A DNA stretch of 64,000 nt from Pithys albifrons albifrons (GCF_047495875.1 NC_092460.1:33831054-33895053), one strand, 5' to 3'; positions 12,001 to 25,034 are shown, counted from the stretch's first letter. Notes: a model not told the origin generated them from the letters alone. Program-made: numbers and translations.

Positions 12001-14500
12001 TAAATGAAGAGCATACTGGAGAAAAAACAGATCTGTGAAAGAACCCAGAGAGCAGATCTGTGCAGGTCTGCTGCTGGGATTCCTGGCTCTGACTTCTTGT
12101 CTCGTGGGCTAATTCTGAACATTGATTCAAACCATGTCAAAGTCCCTAAGAAACTCAGCTAAATTTTAATGTTTGCATAGAAATCACTTCAGTCAGATAA
12201 CTGTTAGTGCAGATGTGAAAAAAAAAAATCAATCCAAGTCTTAATATCAACTGCACCTCAGTTTTAAAAGTGATACATCTCATGTTAATGAACTGAATAG
12301 TAATACCATTATCGTTATATGCAATTGTACGTTTCGTGATTTAATTTTGTGATTAACAGTGACCTCTCATGTATGGTACCTGCCTTTCTTTGCAGACACA
12401 GTGCTCGACGAAAAGCAGTTTACACAGAGATTTATTTCATATATACTAAGACATGTTTGGAAAAAGAACTACACATAATTTAGCTTTTCTTTTTCAACAG
12501 TGACATAAAGTTAGGGTTGAGATTGAAGTATTTTCTTTTAAGCCCACCTCGCCTGAATAAGATAGTCTTTGAATAAACCTATATAAATGTTTCTCTGGTA
12601 TGCAGATATGAAGGAGAGCCATATCAGATACATGCAAGTATGCCAAGCACAGAAAATGACCCAGAGTCAGTATCAAAAGTGGTGGGGTGAAACAGAGGGA
12701 TGTGGGGCTCCTGCAGAGTGCGGCAAATGACAAGGGCAAGTTCCCAGATCGCTTGAGAACAGGGTGTCTGGGAAGGTGGGGTGTGGAGTAATTGCAGAAT
12801 GGTGTAACAGGGAATTTAATAGATCAGAAAAGGCTGAATAGGATAACAGGCCCATTGTTCAGAAAGTTCTCTTTTGTGACTGGGCTTTAAGAGAATGCCA
12901 GAGCAACAAATGACTTAATCCTGGGGGGATGCTATGGCATAAATGAAAGCAGTCTATACCTTGAAAGCCGATGGAATAAATTTCTGTATCACATAACCAC
13001 ACTGACGACTGCAGCTTTCAGCAAAGTCTTAAGAGTTGCAACTGGCAAAAACCTCACAATCATGCCCTCCCATGTCTCCCTTTTCCTCTTCAACAGCATT
13101 TTCCAATGTACTTAGGGGACAAATAAGCCACATGAATGACAAACAGACATGGTCAAATGCCACGTAAAATGCAATGGTTACACGGGGAGAACAGAAGAGA
13201 AAGACAGAATTCTTCTGTGCTAGCTTGCCTTCTCTCCAACGTTCCAACCACTGAGCTAAGTTCAGAGCCTCTTGGTTATATGAACACAGCCATTAAGCAA
13301 TACACCACCAATTTATACAGCTTCCTTCTCCCTCACTAAAGAAATGGAAGCTACTTAATAGATGCTTGGGTAAAACAGAGGCTAACCTTCCAAGTATCTC
13401 ACAAAGCGTTGTGTGTCTTAGCAAAACTTCTCCATTTGCTCATATATTTCTTGGGTCCTGTTAAAGCAGATGATGGAGTTGGAGGGTCCCATCTAATTCC
13501 TGGGACATCAAAAACAGCCTCTTTCTGTTACTTTAGCACAAGCTGAACTAAGAATACAGAAAAGGCAGACTAGTTTAAGAAGTAAAGGTCAGGCTCTAGG
13601 CCATAATATAGAGGATGTTATGCCTACCCTTCTAAGGATGGCAGGGCAATGGAAGATGGAAGACTGTTAAAACTGGCACCATCAGCCTTTGCTTTACATG
13701 TAACAGAAGAGACAGTGTATTACTTATTATGTGGCCCAGGGATTAAGGAAAACAAAACAATGACTGTTTTTTTCATGGGAAAGGTAGAAATACACATTTC
13801 TCCATCAACTACAATTTCTTAAAAGAAACAACAGATTCCTATTTAAAAAAAATATTCTTGATTTTATTCTAATTCAGGCAGAATAGTGAAATGCATAAAT
13901 GGAATGCAGCAATCCCCAAATCAGACTCTTTCCAGATCTTTATGAAACTCAGACTCTAAATTTTCAAACTCCTACTGCATCTAGATAGAACCTATTAATT
14001 TTTTCTCAGTTTGGCTACAGAAATTCTTCAAGTCTCTGTGAATCTTTTGAATGACATTCAACTTTAAAACAATTAATAGAGGAAAATTACTTTGACTTCC
14101 AAGAATTCAGAGGTGAAGAAGTATAGCTCAGCTGTGACTTGTGGTGTACTTGGTACAGTGTGTTGTACTTTTTATCCTTCTTCCTTTCTCTCAGGAAAAA
14201 AGGGAGCACCATAGGTGCAAATCACTAGAGCATCTGCACAAAAGTTAGGCTTCTGTGAAGCCCTAACCTTACTTTAATTGAAACACTTGTTTCCATATAT
14301 ACTACAGATAGTTTTTGAAGTTTAAAACATATGAAAGCAGCTATTACCACTCTGAACGTTTCTAACTTGGAAAAAAAAATCAAGGAATAAAAAGTTTCCT
14401 TCATCCTATTTAAATTACATTTGGATAGTTCTCTGTGGGGCTACGACAAATTCCTATAAACCCACTAGTTTCTTAGCTACATTAAATTAATGATGCATCT
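9051..14500. other. Intronic sequence, nothing recognised
   Basis: AT-rich, with purine-rich tracts near 10380-10500. The reading frames (for example 9507-9863 - and 11497-11838 -) have no recognisable domains. No transposon signature was found. Confidence 0.55.
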
Positions 14501-14508
14501 CAAGCATT

Positions 14509-14540
14509 CACTCTTCTGCAGAAGAGTGTAGACTCTTCTG
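14509..14540. repeat. Nested palindromes (CTCTTCTG family)
   Basis: 14509-14528 is a perfect 20-bp palindrome centred on CTGCAG. Its right half then pairs again with 14532-14540 (arms of nine bases, loop GTAG). Three alternating copies of CTCTTCTG or its complement lie in 32 bases. This can form two mutually exclusive hairpins. The function is unknown. Confidence 0.7.
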
Positions 14541-15009
14541 TCGGACACCTACAATTCACTAAATTGGAAACATTGACCTGAGGGAGACATCAGTGCGTTA
14601 TCCTTGCAGACAATATTACATTGTAATGTAAAACACAGATAATATTTGGGAAAATTAAGAAGATAAAGAGTATGCTGAGTGGATTTTTTAATGTCAGTAG
14701 GGATAGGCTTCAAGGGACTCAGTGCAGTTCTCCTGACGACTAAACCATTCTAGTTTTACCAGGATGTATTAGTACATCCTTCTTTATATGAACACGCCAA
14801 ACACTCAAAGTATTCCAAAAGTCCCTACTACAATGTATTCCTGCTACTCCATACAATACTTCAATTAAGGTTGATCTACATTAACTATGTTTATAAAAAT
14901 ATATTTCCATAATGCCCTTTTTTCTCCACTGTTATAACTCTTCACTCCCAAAGCTGTGTTTATAATGAGACGGTGTGGTGTATTTTCCATTAAAAGCCTT
15001 GGCAGGCTT

Positions 15010-15049
15010 TTCTGCAGTTTCTCTCATGTTTCTGTAGTTTTTCTCATGT
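15010..15049. repeat. 20-bp tandem duplication
   Basis: Copy one is 15010-15029 and copy two 15030-15049. They differ at two positions, both C/T. It is a small local duplication in non-coding DNA. Confidence 0.75.
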
Positions 15050-15743
15050 ATCGCAGGTTCAGTACTCTTTCTGCATTTGCTTCACAATAACCAGTCCATT
15101 TCCAAGTGATTAATTTTCTATTCTAAAACAATGCATTCCTTTCCCCTCTCATTTTGCTGTTGTGGGGCTTTTTTTTTTCTCTTTTCTTACCAAAAGAAAA
15201 AAATTCTTTTTCAATGACATCATGGTATAAAATTTTCAAAGCAGGTTTTAGCGGGAGATATGCAGATTGCTTTGAAAAGTTACCCTCATAAATAACAACA
15301 AAGTACTGAATTATCAAGGCTGTAACTCAGTCAAGAGGTGCTGTAACCATTTACATTATATGACCTCAGCAGAACCTCTTGATTGAATTGCAGCCTTTCA
15401 TTAAATCGGGCACTCTGTATTATTTTCTCTGAACTAGAGTAAATCAGAATGGCAGAGAGATTAGCCCCCAAGCCCATCTCTTTGTGATACAGAGGCATAT
15501 AATTTTTAACTATTACCTCTATTTTGTAACTTTAAAAGATTGTGCTTAATCTACTGGGTCAATAATTCCCTTCCCTCTGTAGGGAAAGATGACATGACAA
15601 AAACACTACTGTGTAACCCAGGTACATTTCAAAACTGTAATGCTTGTAGAGGACCTAGATCTCACTACTGAAACCTAGAGAAAAGTGGGGGAAATAGGGA
15701 GGGAAAAGAGAAACTGTAGATGCACAGCACTGCAGATTCATTC

Positions 15744-15835
15744 ACAAAAAGCTGGAAACCAGAAGGGACCATTAGCTCATCTAGGCTCATCTTCTATATA
15801 AGTTACTGAATATTCATTATTTCATCAACCAAAAT
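15744..15835 (-). mobile_element. Old CR1-like repeat remnant
   Basis: The words CCAGAAGGGACCATTAG and CTCATCTAGGCTCATC resemble the complement of the 3' end of an ancient reptile-bird CR1 group (GGGACC... TCATCTAGTC pattern). It is short and diverged, so I call it only tentatively. Confidence 0.45.
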
Positions 15836-15899
15836 CAAACCTTCCTCTGATTTATTTCTAACTACCATTTTACTAGAAGAGAAACAGCTGGCCTCTGAG

Positions 15900-16924
15900 T
15901 CAGGACATTCCATAAATATCTCCCTGCTTTTACTGGAAAGTTGTATGTGTAGGGATGAGGGTGGAGGGAACGGGGGTACTTGTAATGCTCTCTCTGTTCA
16001 TCTCCAGCTGGCTTATACAATAATGAGAGAGACAACCTCCATACCAGCGGTTCTCAAACAAACCCATGACGACAACGCCAACATTCTGGAACTTTTTATG
16101 GAGTGGGTCCATGGAGGAGCTTCCGTGCTTGTGCAAGTGGCCACCGCAGTGAGCCCACAGCAGTCGTGTCTCCAGAGACATTCAAGGCTGATCAGCATGG
16201 GTTGGGAGCACGATTTGGGAGTACACAGGTTTCCCCATGATTCGCATTATACGTGGGAAGAAGACGGCATTTTCCTCATCTGCCCATAACGTTTCACAAC
16301 ATGCCTCAGTTTTCCTTATTGCTTGGACTTTGCCTCCTTTTCAAAGCCCCTACGTTTAACTCGGTAAGAGAAAAGCTACAGTAAGTCCCTTTTCCTATTT
16401 TCTTATATTTGTGTAGCTGTTAGACATTTTGCAAAGGAGGGGAGTACCAGCCAGCCCTTCACAACAAAAGGGCTACTGTCACCGCGCCAGTCCCAGACAT
16501 GGTGGAAACCAGCCCACAGGAAAAGGCCTGGCTCCAGTGTTAGGCCCCGGCCGAGTACAGTCACTGCATTCACTCAAATTGGCAACAGGTCTCAGTGTTC
16601 CTGGCTTTGAGCTGTGAACAAGGGTCGGGATTGAATAACCAATTATACAACCGCTGACTGAGTTTATCCAAGGTTTGCAAACTGCTATAATAGCCCAGTA
16701 TTCACTGACTGTTTTATCCTTTTCCAGATATAGTGTCATATCTCCCCTTGTGCTCCATTTACATGTCACTTTATTACATACATCCATTAAAAAGGTTAAT
16801 ACAATGTCACAGTCAATGCCTAAATGTTGCCATTCAGTATCCTCGCCTTGCTCCCCGGCACATTTCACATCGGCACATTTCTTTCTCTGCCCCTCGTCCG
16901 CGCTCTCCTGTGCGCTTTGCTCGC
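15900..16924. promoter_or_regulatory. CpG-bearing block, candidate regulatory element
   Basis: Unlike its surroundings this block retains a sprinkling of CpGs, for example around 16060-16080, 16255-16270, 16480-16555 and 16850-16920, and has no repeats until the CA tract. It also has AT-rich homeodomain-like words (AACCAATTAT at 16638-16647). Overlapping reading frames occur on both strands at 15945-16289 and 16479-16964 and look like chance. It may be a diffuse CpG cluster or a conserved enhancer. Confidence 0.25.
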
Positions 16925-16966
16925 TCACACTCACACACACACACACACACACATACACACACATAC
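16925..16966. repeat. (CA)n microsatellite
   Basis: A dinucleotide CA repeat with a few T interruptions, directly after a pyrimidine-rich CpG-containing stretch. Likely polymorphic. Confidence 0.9.
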
Positions 16967-16989
16967 TCTTTCCTGCTTCAACTTAAATC

Positions 16990-19900
16990 AATTTGCTGTC
17001 AAGAATACAGAGCAGATCATGAACAAAATGGTAGACAAGAGTCAATGGAGTAAAAACTACACTCTCCCTAAAGCTGCCAGTCACGGTGAGCGCATTGTAC
17101 TGCCAGTGATGGGAGTAACCTTTAAAAACTCTGAAAGTTCAGAAAAATCACTTAAAATTATAGACATTGTTGAGACTCCCTGAGTCACCTGGGTCCCTTA
17201 AACATTCAGGAAAGTTCACTCACTAAAAAAAAGTCTTTTGAATGGCTCTTCTTACTTTTGGATAAGTGTTTTGCATACCAAAAATTGTTCTTCTCTGATT
17301 TTTAACACTTCCCAACTTGACCCCAACTAGAACCCAGACGCGTGGGAGGATGGAAAAGATAGGAAAAAATAGAACCCAAATCCCCTACATCTTCCTGTGA
17401 ATGACTGAGATCTTTCTTAAAGTTGTTTGTTATTCTTTTTCTTTTGTAGAGATGTTTGTGTCTGAAAACAGCAAGAAAAGAAAATGCCTCAAAACTTTCT
17501 ACAGGTTAACTTTTTGAGTGAAAGGGATTCCTGTTATTTTTTACATCTGTTTTTTTTTACTGCCCTATTAACACAAAATGGTGTGAGAAACCAAATACAA
17601 AATTTACAGTTTGATTTTATGCAATACAAATCACTGCTGTTTGAATGTATGATATCACTGGGATAAAGGTACAACTTTTAATTTAAGCAGTACAGGAGGG
17701 GATCTCCAATGGTACCACAGAGAAGCTATATTTACTCAGCAAACCACAATTTCATTCCTGATCACAAAAACTGAGTTTCATTTAACTTTCTGGCTTTTGA
17801 CATTAGGAATGGGGCAGTTCAGATTAAAAGACTTCAATCCTGCTAAGTAAAAAACTTGAGGATATTTTTGATTGATCCTCATTTTCATGGGGCTTGAGAT
17901 TTCATCTTTTGGTCTACACCAATGTACTAAAACACAATTAAACCACACCTACTTCTATGGCATGTCTGGCCAGGAAAGTCAATAGACATGGATAAAATGT
18001 TTTCAAAAAAACTATTTTTGTGGAATCAGTTTATTTACTGATTGTATCATAGTCAAAAAAGTGCACAAATATTTGAAAATCATCTAAACTGAGGGTTTTA
18101 TCAACTAATCACCATTATGTGAAGACTGACTGCAATGATGGAAAATGGAAGATTTTTCCCAGTATGTCCTCCTCGCAAATATACTATTTATCTAAATTGT
18201 AGACTAGTCCTAAAGGGAAAAAAACCCACTCAAGTGAATAGAAAGTCATTCACTGGGCTAAGTCTTTAAAAAATATTTTGGTTTACCTTTTTAAAAAACC
18301 ACCAACACAGGTTATGGGTATTAACTATTTCCCTTCTGATGGGTGCTCAGGCTTGTAACACCAACCCGACACTTAGATAGACCATTGCACATGATGGTAC
18401 CAAACGGTGCTGCAGGGAGCTTAAATGATCTTTTTTCTTTCCTTAGTGTGGAAAGGTTAGAGTTACGTGAAGCATTGAGAAGCACTATTGGAGGAGCAGA
18501 GCACCCCTGACACAATAATGGAGAGATATCAAACTTCACATAATTTCTTTGACTCTCAATAGAAAACCCCAAAAACTACAAGAAGCTCCGTTCCTCAATT
18601 TAGGATTCCAAACAAGAAAATTATAGCAAAAATCTGTTTCCAATGAATCATTTTCCAATCTAAGGACCTGTATGTAAAGTTCTTTCTTTTGTTCTTTTTT
18701 TTTTATGTCATGTCTTTTGAAACATGCACAATGCAACTGCCCACTTTTGCATCATAAAAGATCTGTAGGCACCACATTGTTCAGCTATCAGTAATAGACT
18801 GTTGATTGAGTTGGACTCTGAATGACACATAGTAGCAGCAAATGATAAAAGAGAGAGTCTGGAGAAAAACCCTCCCCTCAATTTACTTCTAAACCAATTA
18901 TCTGCAAGCTACATGCACCATGAAATTCTATTAGAGACAAATTATTATTAGCCCTGTTTATGAAAGCTGTGGCAAGTTGTTATCCAAAACCGGGAATTAC
19001 CTTTGAACAGAAGAGAGGAGTGGGACAATTCTTTTGGCAAGTGGAGGAGGAAGAACAACTCATCTGAACCCCTTTGGAAAAGGACATTCTCCGAACCCTG
19101 ACTTCTTTTTCCTGCTCATTCAAGCACAAAAAGGAGAAAACAGGGCTGGAATTTCTATGGCCAAAAGCAAAACAACAAAACAGGACATGATGCACCTTGG
19201 CAAGCTTGCAGGCTTTCAGACAGGGAAGGATGCAAAACTGCTTCATATTTGGACAAACACTCGCAAGAAAGGAAGGCCTAACTTGGAAAAACTGTTATAA
19301 AAATGCTCTTTTTTGCTGCCAGGAGATTCTGAAAGTGAAAATTCCCACTTATCACCCCTTTTGATTCACAAATTAGGACTTTGCTAGTTTCTACAGCCCC
19401 GGCCACCAAAAAAGACATTCCCAGACACATTGTTCTGTAGGAGGATATACTATCCTTTTAACACCTTAGTGTTACTTTAGCAATATTAAGATCTTACTCA
19501 TCAGAAGGTGACAGTCTATGGCTCTGTAATACACCTGCAGCAGCCTGGCCTTCTGTATTTGAAGGAAACTGCTATTTCCCCAAAAGATGCTCTGCCTCTG
19601 AAGTAAAAATGCTGTATTGCTGATTTGTGGACTGGTGTTTTCATTCCACTGTTAGATGGCTTCTTGCAAACACTTCAGTCAAACATTACTCAGAAAAAGC
19701 ACATAGTACAACACTGACTGCTAACTAATATTTTTGTCTCAAATCTCAAAGAATGGCCCTTGAATGACGAATATACACCATTCAGAATTCATGAATTTGA
19801 ACACTAATCTACAAACGTTATTACCCCAGTCTGTCCCACAGACCCTGAAAGAATGGCAAAAACTCCAGTGAGTTATCAAAGTGCTTTCTTATGATTTCAA

Positions 19901-20279
19901 AAGCAAAAAAAAAGTAAAAATAATAGTTTCTCCCCTTTCTAAATTTAAGGAGAAAATCACACTGGTTAGTTTCCAACCTTCTGATCTCTTTGCCCTTCAA
20001 GACCTCCTTATTGTGAGCACAGAAATAATCTGCATTAATATTCTAAGTGAAATATTAACATCTAGCTATTCAATCCTTAACAGAAAAGAAAAATAAATCA
20101 GAGTTTGATTTACTGACTCCTAGAAACAGATTCTTAGGAGAACTAAAGAAATTCAGAGATTAGAACAAACTATATCTTATGGAACTCCTGGTCACTCTGG
20201 AGTTATTCCTAATTATAACTGTATCTTTTGGTATTCATGCTACTACCTTGCCCTCATCAATAGAGAAGGACAAAAAAGT
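16990..20279. other. Intronic sequence, nothing recognised
   Basis: AT-rich intronic DNA with T runs at about 17550 and 18695. No recognised repeat family, coding segment or RNA gene was seen. Confidence 0.55.
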
Positions 20280-20364
20280 AAATGTGAGGGCAGATTTTTT
20301 TTCTTCCATCAATTCTAATGAAGCAAATGTGAGGGCAGATTTTTTTCTTCCATCAATTCTAATG
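20280..20364. repeat. Recent tandem duplication, 41-bp unit
   Basis: 20280-20320 and 20325-20364 are the same sequence (AAATGTGAGGGCAGAT, a T run, then CTTCCATCAATTCTAATG), separated by AAGC. They differ only by one T in the homopolymer. The near identity suggests a recent replication-slippage duplication. It creates a repeated peptide in a chance + strand reading frame. Confidence 0.9.
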
Positions 20365-22625
20365 GCTAGATGCCCTAATACAGCATGGTTTTGTTTCTGT
20401 CGCAGTTCACTTCTTAGCCTACTGTTAGCAACGGGCAGTTTTAAGGCAGGTCCAGTAATTCTAACTTGCTAATTGGTTATTCCAGAATCATATTATTCTT
20501 ATACTCAAGAATTGGAATGCTTTTGCTTTCATCAATCCTTGTTTAAAAAACAAAGATACGCATTTGCACCTCTTCAATTTTGAGACTGTTGCCGGTGGTT
20601 GGTAGATAGCTTCTATTTCAAACACATATTTATCTGTGTTAGAGGCAAAATGATAGGGCTGTGCAGAAATAACGACTCACTTGTTTCATGTTCCTAATCT
20701 TCTGCTGGATATCCCTTCATAACTTGACTATAAAGGGATGGATTTATTTGAATTTCATTTGTGATGTCATGCAGATTTAAGAGCAATCCTAAATATATGA
20801 AATCCCAGAAAATCTTTGAGAATTTTTCTCTCTGAACGTACAATAGGTGTAATGAAACAGCTAGAAACAGTGACATTTAAGAGAAATGTAACTTAAAATC
20901 TATCATACTATTAACATTTTAACCACCCTCAGTCATATTCATGTTGTTACATTTTCAAGTTATTCTCTCTTTACAAGAAACATAAACATAAGTTTCTTTG
21001 ATATTTAAAACCCTGATTTAGAGACTGTTTCAGCCTCCCTCTGTCCAAGTGTTAACTGACTAATAGCTCTGCAGCTGTGGAAGAAAACATCTCTCATCTC
21101 CCCCATGGTCCAGCACCTTCCATTTATGGCTAGAATGATTTCATTATGTTTTACCACTGCTGGCTGCCATATTTTTCTTCCCCAGCTCTCTCCCCAGCCC
21201 ACTGCTAACTGTTATAAACCTTAGAAAGGATTTGGGAAGCTATCACTCAAAGCACCACTGAGCAAGAGCCAATCACCAAGGCAAGGGAAGCCTTCTTACC
21301 TAAACAAACCATTATCGGCTCATCTCATGTCTTTGTACTCTTTTTTTGCTATTACCTCACGGGATTAACTTTTATCTCTAATCTCTGCTCTGGCCAACTG
21401 TCAGGGAGTCTAAAAGCTGCCTGTCTTTTAATCTGTGTGTAATAATACCGCTGTTACTAACAGATAACTGTGAAACAACATGGAGGGAAGGAAAACACAC
21501 AAACATACAAGGGCTGATTGTTAAAAACTGCTGTGCTAGATCCTACCTGAAAGGAGAGCAAGATCGTGCATGATGTCCATATTGCAACGCCTTCATTTTC
21601 TCTTTCATGTTTCTCTTTTCAATCCAAACCCCACTGAAGTGTTTTAATTTGGGGGATCTGTTCTTACCAACCAGTTTATCTCCTGTTCAGCTTGAAATGA
21701 CCAGGTTCTGAGGAGTATGAGAAACCCCTCATCTACCTGTAACTTTCCACTAAACATAAAAAGTCAGGACGGGGAACATTACATAAAATCAAAAGAAAAT
21801 TAATGATCCTACTGTAAAGAGAGACATCCAAAGCTTCAAAACAGTCAACATTTCTAAATTAAGTAGGTCTCTTATTGGGTGGCACATTTACCAGGCAGTC
21901 GGGCTTTACTTTAATACTTTCATAAACTCCACCCGATACTACATTACACCATGTTTTGTAAAACAAGGCTAAGACAAAAAATAACAAAGGCTAGTTAACT
22001 ATGGCCAGGTGTGTAGGGAAGCAGTACTCACAGAGTATGGGGTCTTGAGAGGCTAGAGTAGGGAGGCAAACCCTCATAAAAACTGCTCTTGTAGGGGTGT
22101 TGTTGGCATTTTTTCTTTTAGATTTTATTAAAAGCTTATTAAAGTCAAAGACAGGTCCTTTTATTTACATCTAGTCCTTGAAAGAGTTTGAAAATCAATA
22201 AGGGAGAGGAATAAAGGAGGCCTACCAAAAAATCTCAGCAGGTAACTTATGGAGTATTTTAAGGAAGTGGTTGTAGGGACAGAAAGGATACAAGTCTCAC
22301 AGGGAATAGCGAGAGCAATTAAACCAAGAGGGTTAGTGATGTATTTTAACTGTTGAACCAGATAAGCTCTAAGATTCCAGCTCAGTATCCTACCATACCT
22401 CTACAAATCTGTAAAGCAACCTGATACACTCCAATCACTCTCCAGATACAAAAATTTAAGAATTAGGCACCATACTTTGAATAATCAGCAAACTTAGGGA
22501 AGCTGGAGCTGTAAAGCAGCACGTAATAAAATTTCCTCCTGGCAGGTCCGAAACAATTCCTTTGAGGGCTGTTACTCTGAGGGTCCCAATTAGAACTGAT
22601 CAGGCAATTTAGAATAGTACTTTTA
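20365..22625. other. Intronic sequence, weak candidate element at 21290-21560
   Basis: Mostly unremarkable AT-rich DNA. The part around 21290-21560 is repeat-free with several GATA- and homeodomain-like words (TTATCTC, TTAATC, TAATAATACC) and might be conserved. I cannot support more. Confidence 0.3.
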
Positions 22626-22626
22626 C

Positions 22627-22939
22627 ATCATTAGATCTCAGTGCTTTACAAAGGAGGTCATTATCATTACAGTAGTAGTGTTGTAGCTGCCTAGGTCGCT
22701 GGGTATATGACTGAAGCAGAAGTTGTGAGCAAAAGCAGAGACCTTTATTAGATCAGCTGACAGTGACCATGTTGGCTTGCCCATTTCAAACCTCATGATG
22801 ACTTTGTATGTCCTAACAGTTGTGTAATTTTCCAGCTTTAGTTGAAAAGACACCATTATTTCCAAGTGGGGAAAATAAAGAAGAAAAAGAAATGGTTTGC
22901 CCCAAGTCAGTCAAGAAAGCCAAGTGGCAAAGCCAAGGT
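22627..22939. mobile_element. Split ancient MIR/L3-like repeat
   Basis: 22627-22670 (ATCTCAGTGCTTTACAAAGG, then TCATTATCAT) and 22852-22939 (CATTATTTCC, GGGGAAAATA, TTTGCCCCAAGTCAGTCAAG, GTGGCAAAGCCAAGG) resemble consecutive parts of an ancient amniote repeat of the kind with AGCGCTTTACAAA and TTGCCCAAGGTCACACAG words. About 180 bases of unrelated sequence separate them. A CR1 copy starts exactly at the right end. The family is uncertain. Confidence 0.4.
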
Positions 22940-23132
22940 CACAGAATCATTTAGGTTGGAAAAGACCTCCAAGATCATTGAATCCAACCTTTGATTGATC
23001 ACCACTGTGTCAACTAGACCAGAGCACTAAGTGCCACGTTCAGCCATTTCTTGAACACCTGCAGGTATGGGAACTCCACCATCTTCCTGGACAGCCTGTT
23101 CCAATGTTTAACAAACCTTTCTGTGAATAAAC
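22940..23132 (-). mobile_element. CR1 LINE 3' fragment
   Basis: The complement of a CR1 3' end: ACAGAATCATTTAGGTTGG, AAAAGACCTCCAAGATCAT, then TCCAACC and, further in, GGACAGCCTGTTCCAATG. Strongly 5'-truncated at about 190 bp, as is usual for CR1, with no coding remnant of note. Confidence 0.88.
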
Positions 23133-24119
23133 TCTTGAAAGCAGGTGACAGCAGCAGCACAAAGGGAGAATCCTGGGTCATTTAGGAGAGGGACAGCCTG
23201 GGATGTGCCCTCCTGCTTCCCACATGCCTTGGCAGGGGCCAACTCAGCCCCAGAAGACCTTCACAGGCCTCTGGCCCCTTCACAGTTTCACACAGCCCTT
23301 CCCTGTGATTCACTGTGGACTGTCACGACATGCCAGGACTCCTACCTGCAGAGTTTTGCCAGCATGGGCTGTGATACATTCCCCACACAGTGAAAGCAAC
23401 TTGCCCCAGGAGTCCCCTGGGAGCAGGGCTGGCAGCCCTGGATGGGCACTGCATCTTCTGTTCTAACACTGAGCCAGGTGTCAAAATAATCAGGGCTTTC
23501 TGTCACTCTATCACCTGGTTAAGCTGCACTTCAAAATGAATGATGAAGCTAATAAAGGTGTCAAAAGCAGGTCCAGGGTGTCAACTATGGCTGATGTCAT
23601 CTGTAAGAAATCTGAAAGGCATTCTGCAGGAGTGATTATCTTTGCAGGGTCTAAATCTCAACCCTCTGCACAACCCGCTGTAATAATCTCTTTACATATA
23701 ACAGGGACAAAGGAGCATTCCCTCTCATTCCATATCTTGTTACTAAGAGGGACAAAAAGATTCAGGAAACCAAATTGTTCAAAGCCTTTTCTCTCCCACC
23801 TGTTTCACCTGACAACATGAAGTCTTTAGATGTGCCCATCTCAGCCCCAATATACAAGATCACTGCAAACATTACAGTATTTATTGCTCAGCTCCGATAT
23901 GAAAATGAAAACAAAACACTCTATCCTCTCAGTGGCACCTCTGAAATTCTTCATACCACTGTCAGTGTTGGTCCCTCATCTCATTTCATCAGAGTAAAAA
24001 TCTACATCTGTTCTACATTTAAGAGACAACATTCACAGTTTTTCAGACTGCCAGCACCAAAAACTAACAACCAAGTTCTAATCAGTGACAGAGATGCGCC
24101 CACACTTGCTGCCCACTCC
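23133..24119. other. Intronic sequence, nothing recognised
   Basis: Moderately GC-richer than its neighbours at 23190-23460, but with few CpGs. The overlapping + strand frames at 23145-23466 are chance by appearance. No repeat family was identified. Confidence 0.5.
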
Positions 24120-24720
24120 CACTAAAATAAGGAATCGGGGACACGAACAGTAGCTTTGACCCAAGGGCCCAGATTAGCAACCTCCCACTTGCCCCCCCAC
24201 CCTGCCCCCCTCAGAAATCAATATATTGCTGCATTTAAAAATGGTTTGCAGAAAACTTCTTAGAAGCAGCCTGGTAAAGGGTGATCATCTGAGGATCTTA
24301 AGTGAGGCTTTAATAAGATTCTACTGTATACAGTACATCTAAAAAAAAGCCCACTAAAAATAACAATGAGAAGAGATGATTGTAGAGGATCTCACTCTCT
24401 CAGCATCATTTCTAGCTTGTCCCCACAACACTAAAGTAAAGATATCTTGTCGGGCCACAAGGGCTTGACAGGCCTAATCAATAGCTGTTATATTTTTGCA
24501 AGTGCTAACAAAGGAAAAATATAATTTATGCCACACAAGATGCTGAAAATAATTCATACTAATTGGACTGCCTAAAATTCCCCTTCTGGCCTTCTGTTTT
24601 CTGCTTTTAACTTTGCAAACTTCGACTGTCCACACTGAAATGCTTAGCCTCCAAGCTAGGGAAAAAACCAAAAACACAGGAGTAACAAGGGCAGTAATAC
24701 TTTCTTGCAATTTGACAGTT
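24120..24720. promoter_or_regulatory. Candidate conserved non-coding element
   Basis: A repeat-free block with a perfect 14-bp palindrome TACTGTATACAGTA at 24322-24335, an AACAATG SOX word at 24362-24368, several TAAT words at 24470-24570 and a C-rich stretch at 24192-24210. Conservation is inferred from texture, not measured. Confidence 0.25.
24192..24210 (-). other. G-quadruplex-prone tract
   Basis: The + strand has C runs of 7, 3 and 6 separated by A and TG. The minus strand can supply four GGG runs because a long run can be split. It is on the transcribed RNA strand of SOX5. Confidence 0.45.
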
Positions 24721-25034
24721 TAAGCTGCCATTTCTAAGCAAAATTAGCATTGGATTTTAGTGTCTAATTTCCTTCAAATGTTTTTTAAAGGCAGCTACAC
24801 TGCTCAAGAATGCTAAATTTTGTCAAGTGAAGACTAAATGAGTACAGACCTCCTTCAGCATTGTCTTCAGACAAAGTCAGAAGACTGCAGCCAGCTGTGA
24901 CATACTTTAATATTTGTAATACATATTCTAATATTCTGTACTCTTATTAATCCCTGGGACTTCTAACAGCACAAACAATAAACCTTATAGCTTGGGTTTG
25001 GTTTTTTTTCATAATCACACACAAATGTTACATA

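Noticed and set aside
16479..16964. 161-codon minus-strand reading frame
   Set aside because: The N-terminus is the translated CA repeat (VCVCVCV). The remainder is unrecognised and overlapped by + strand frames.
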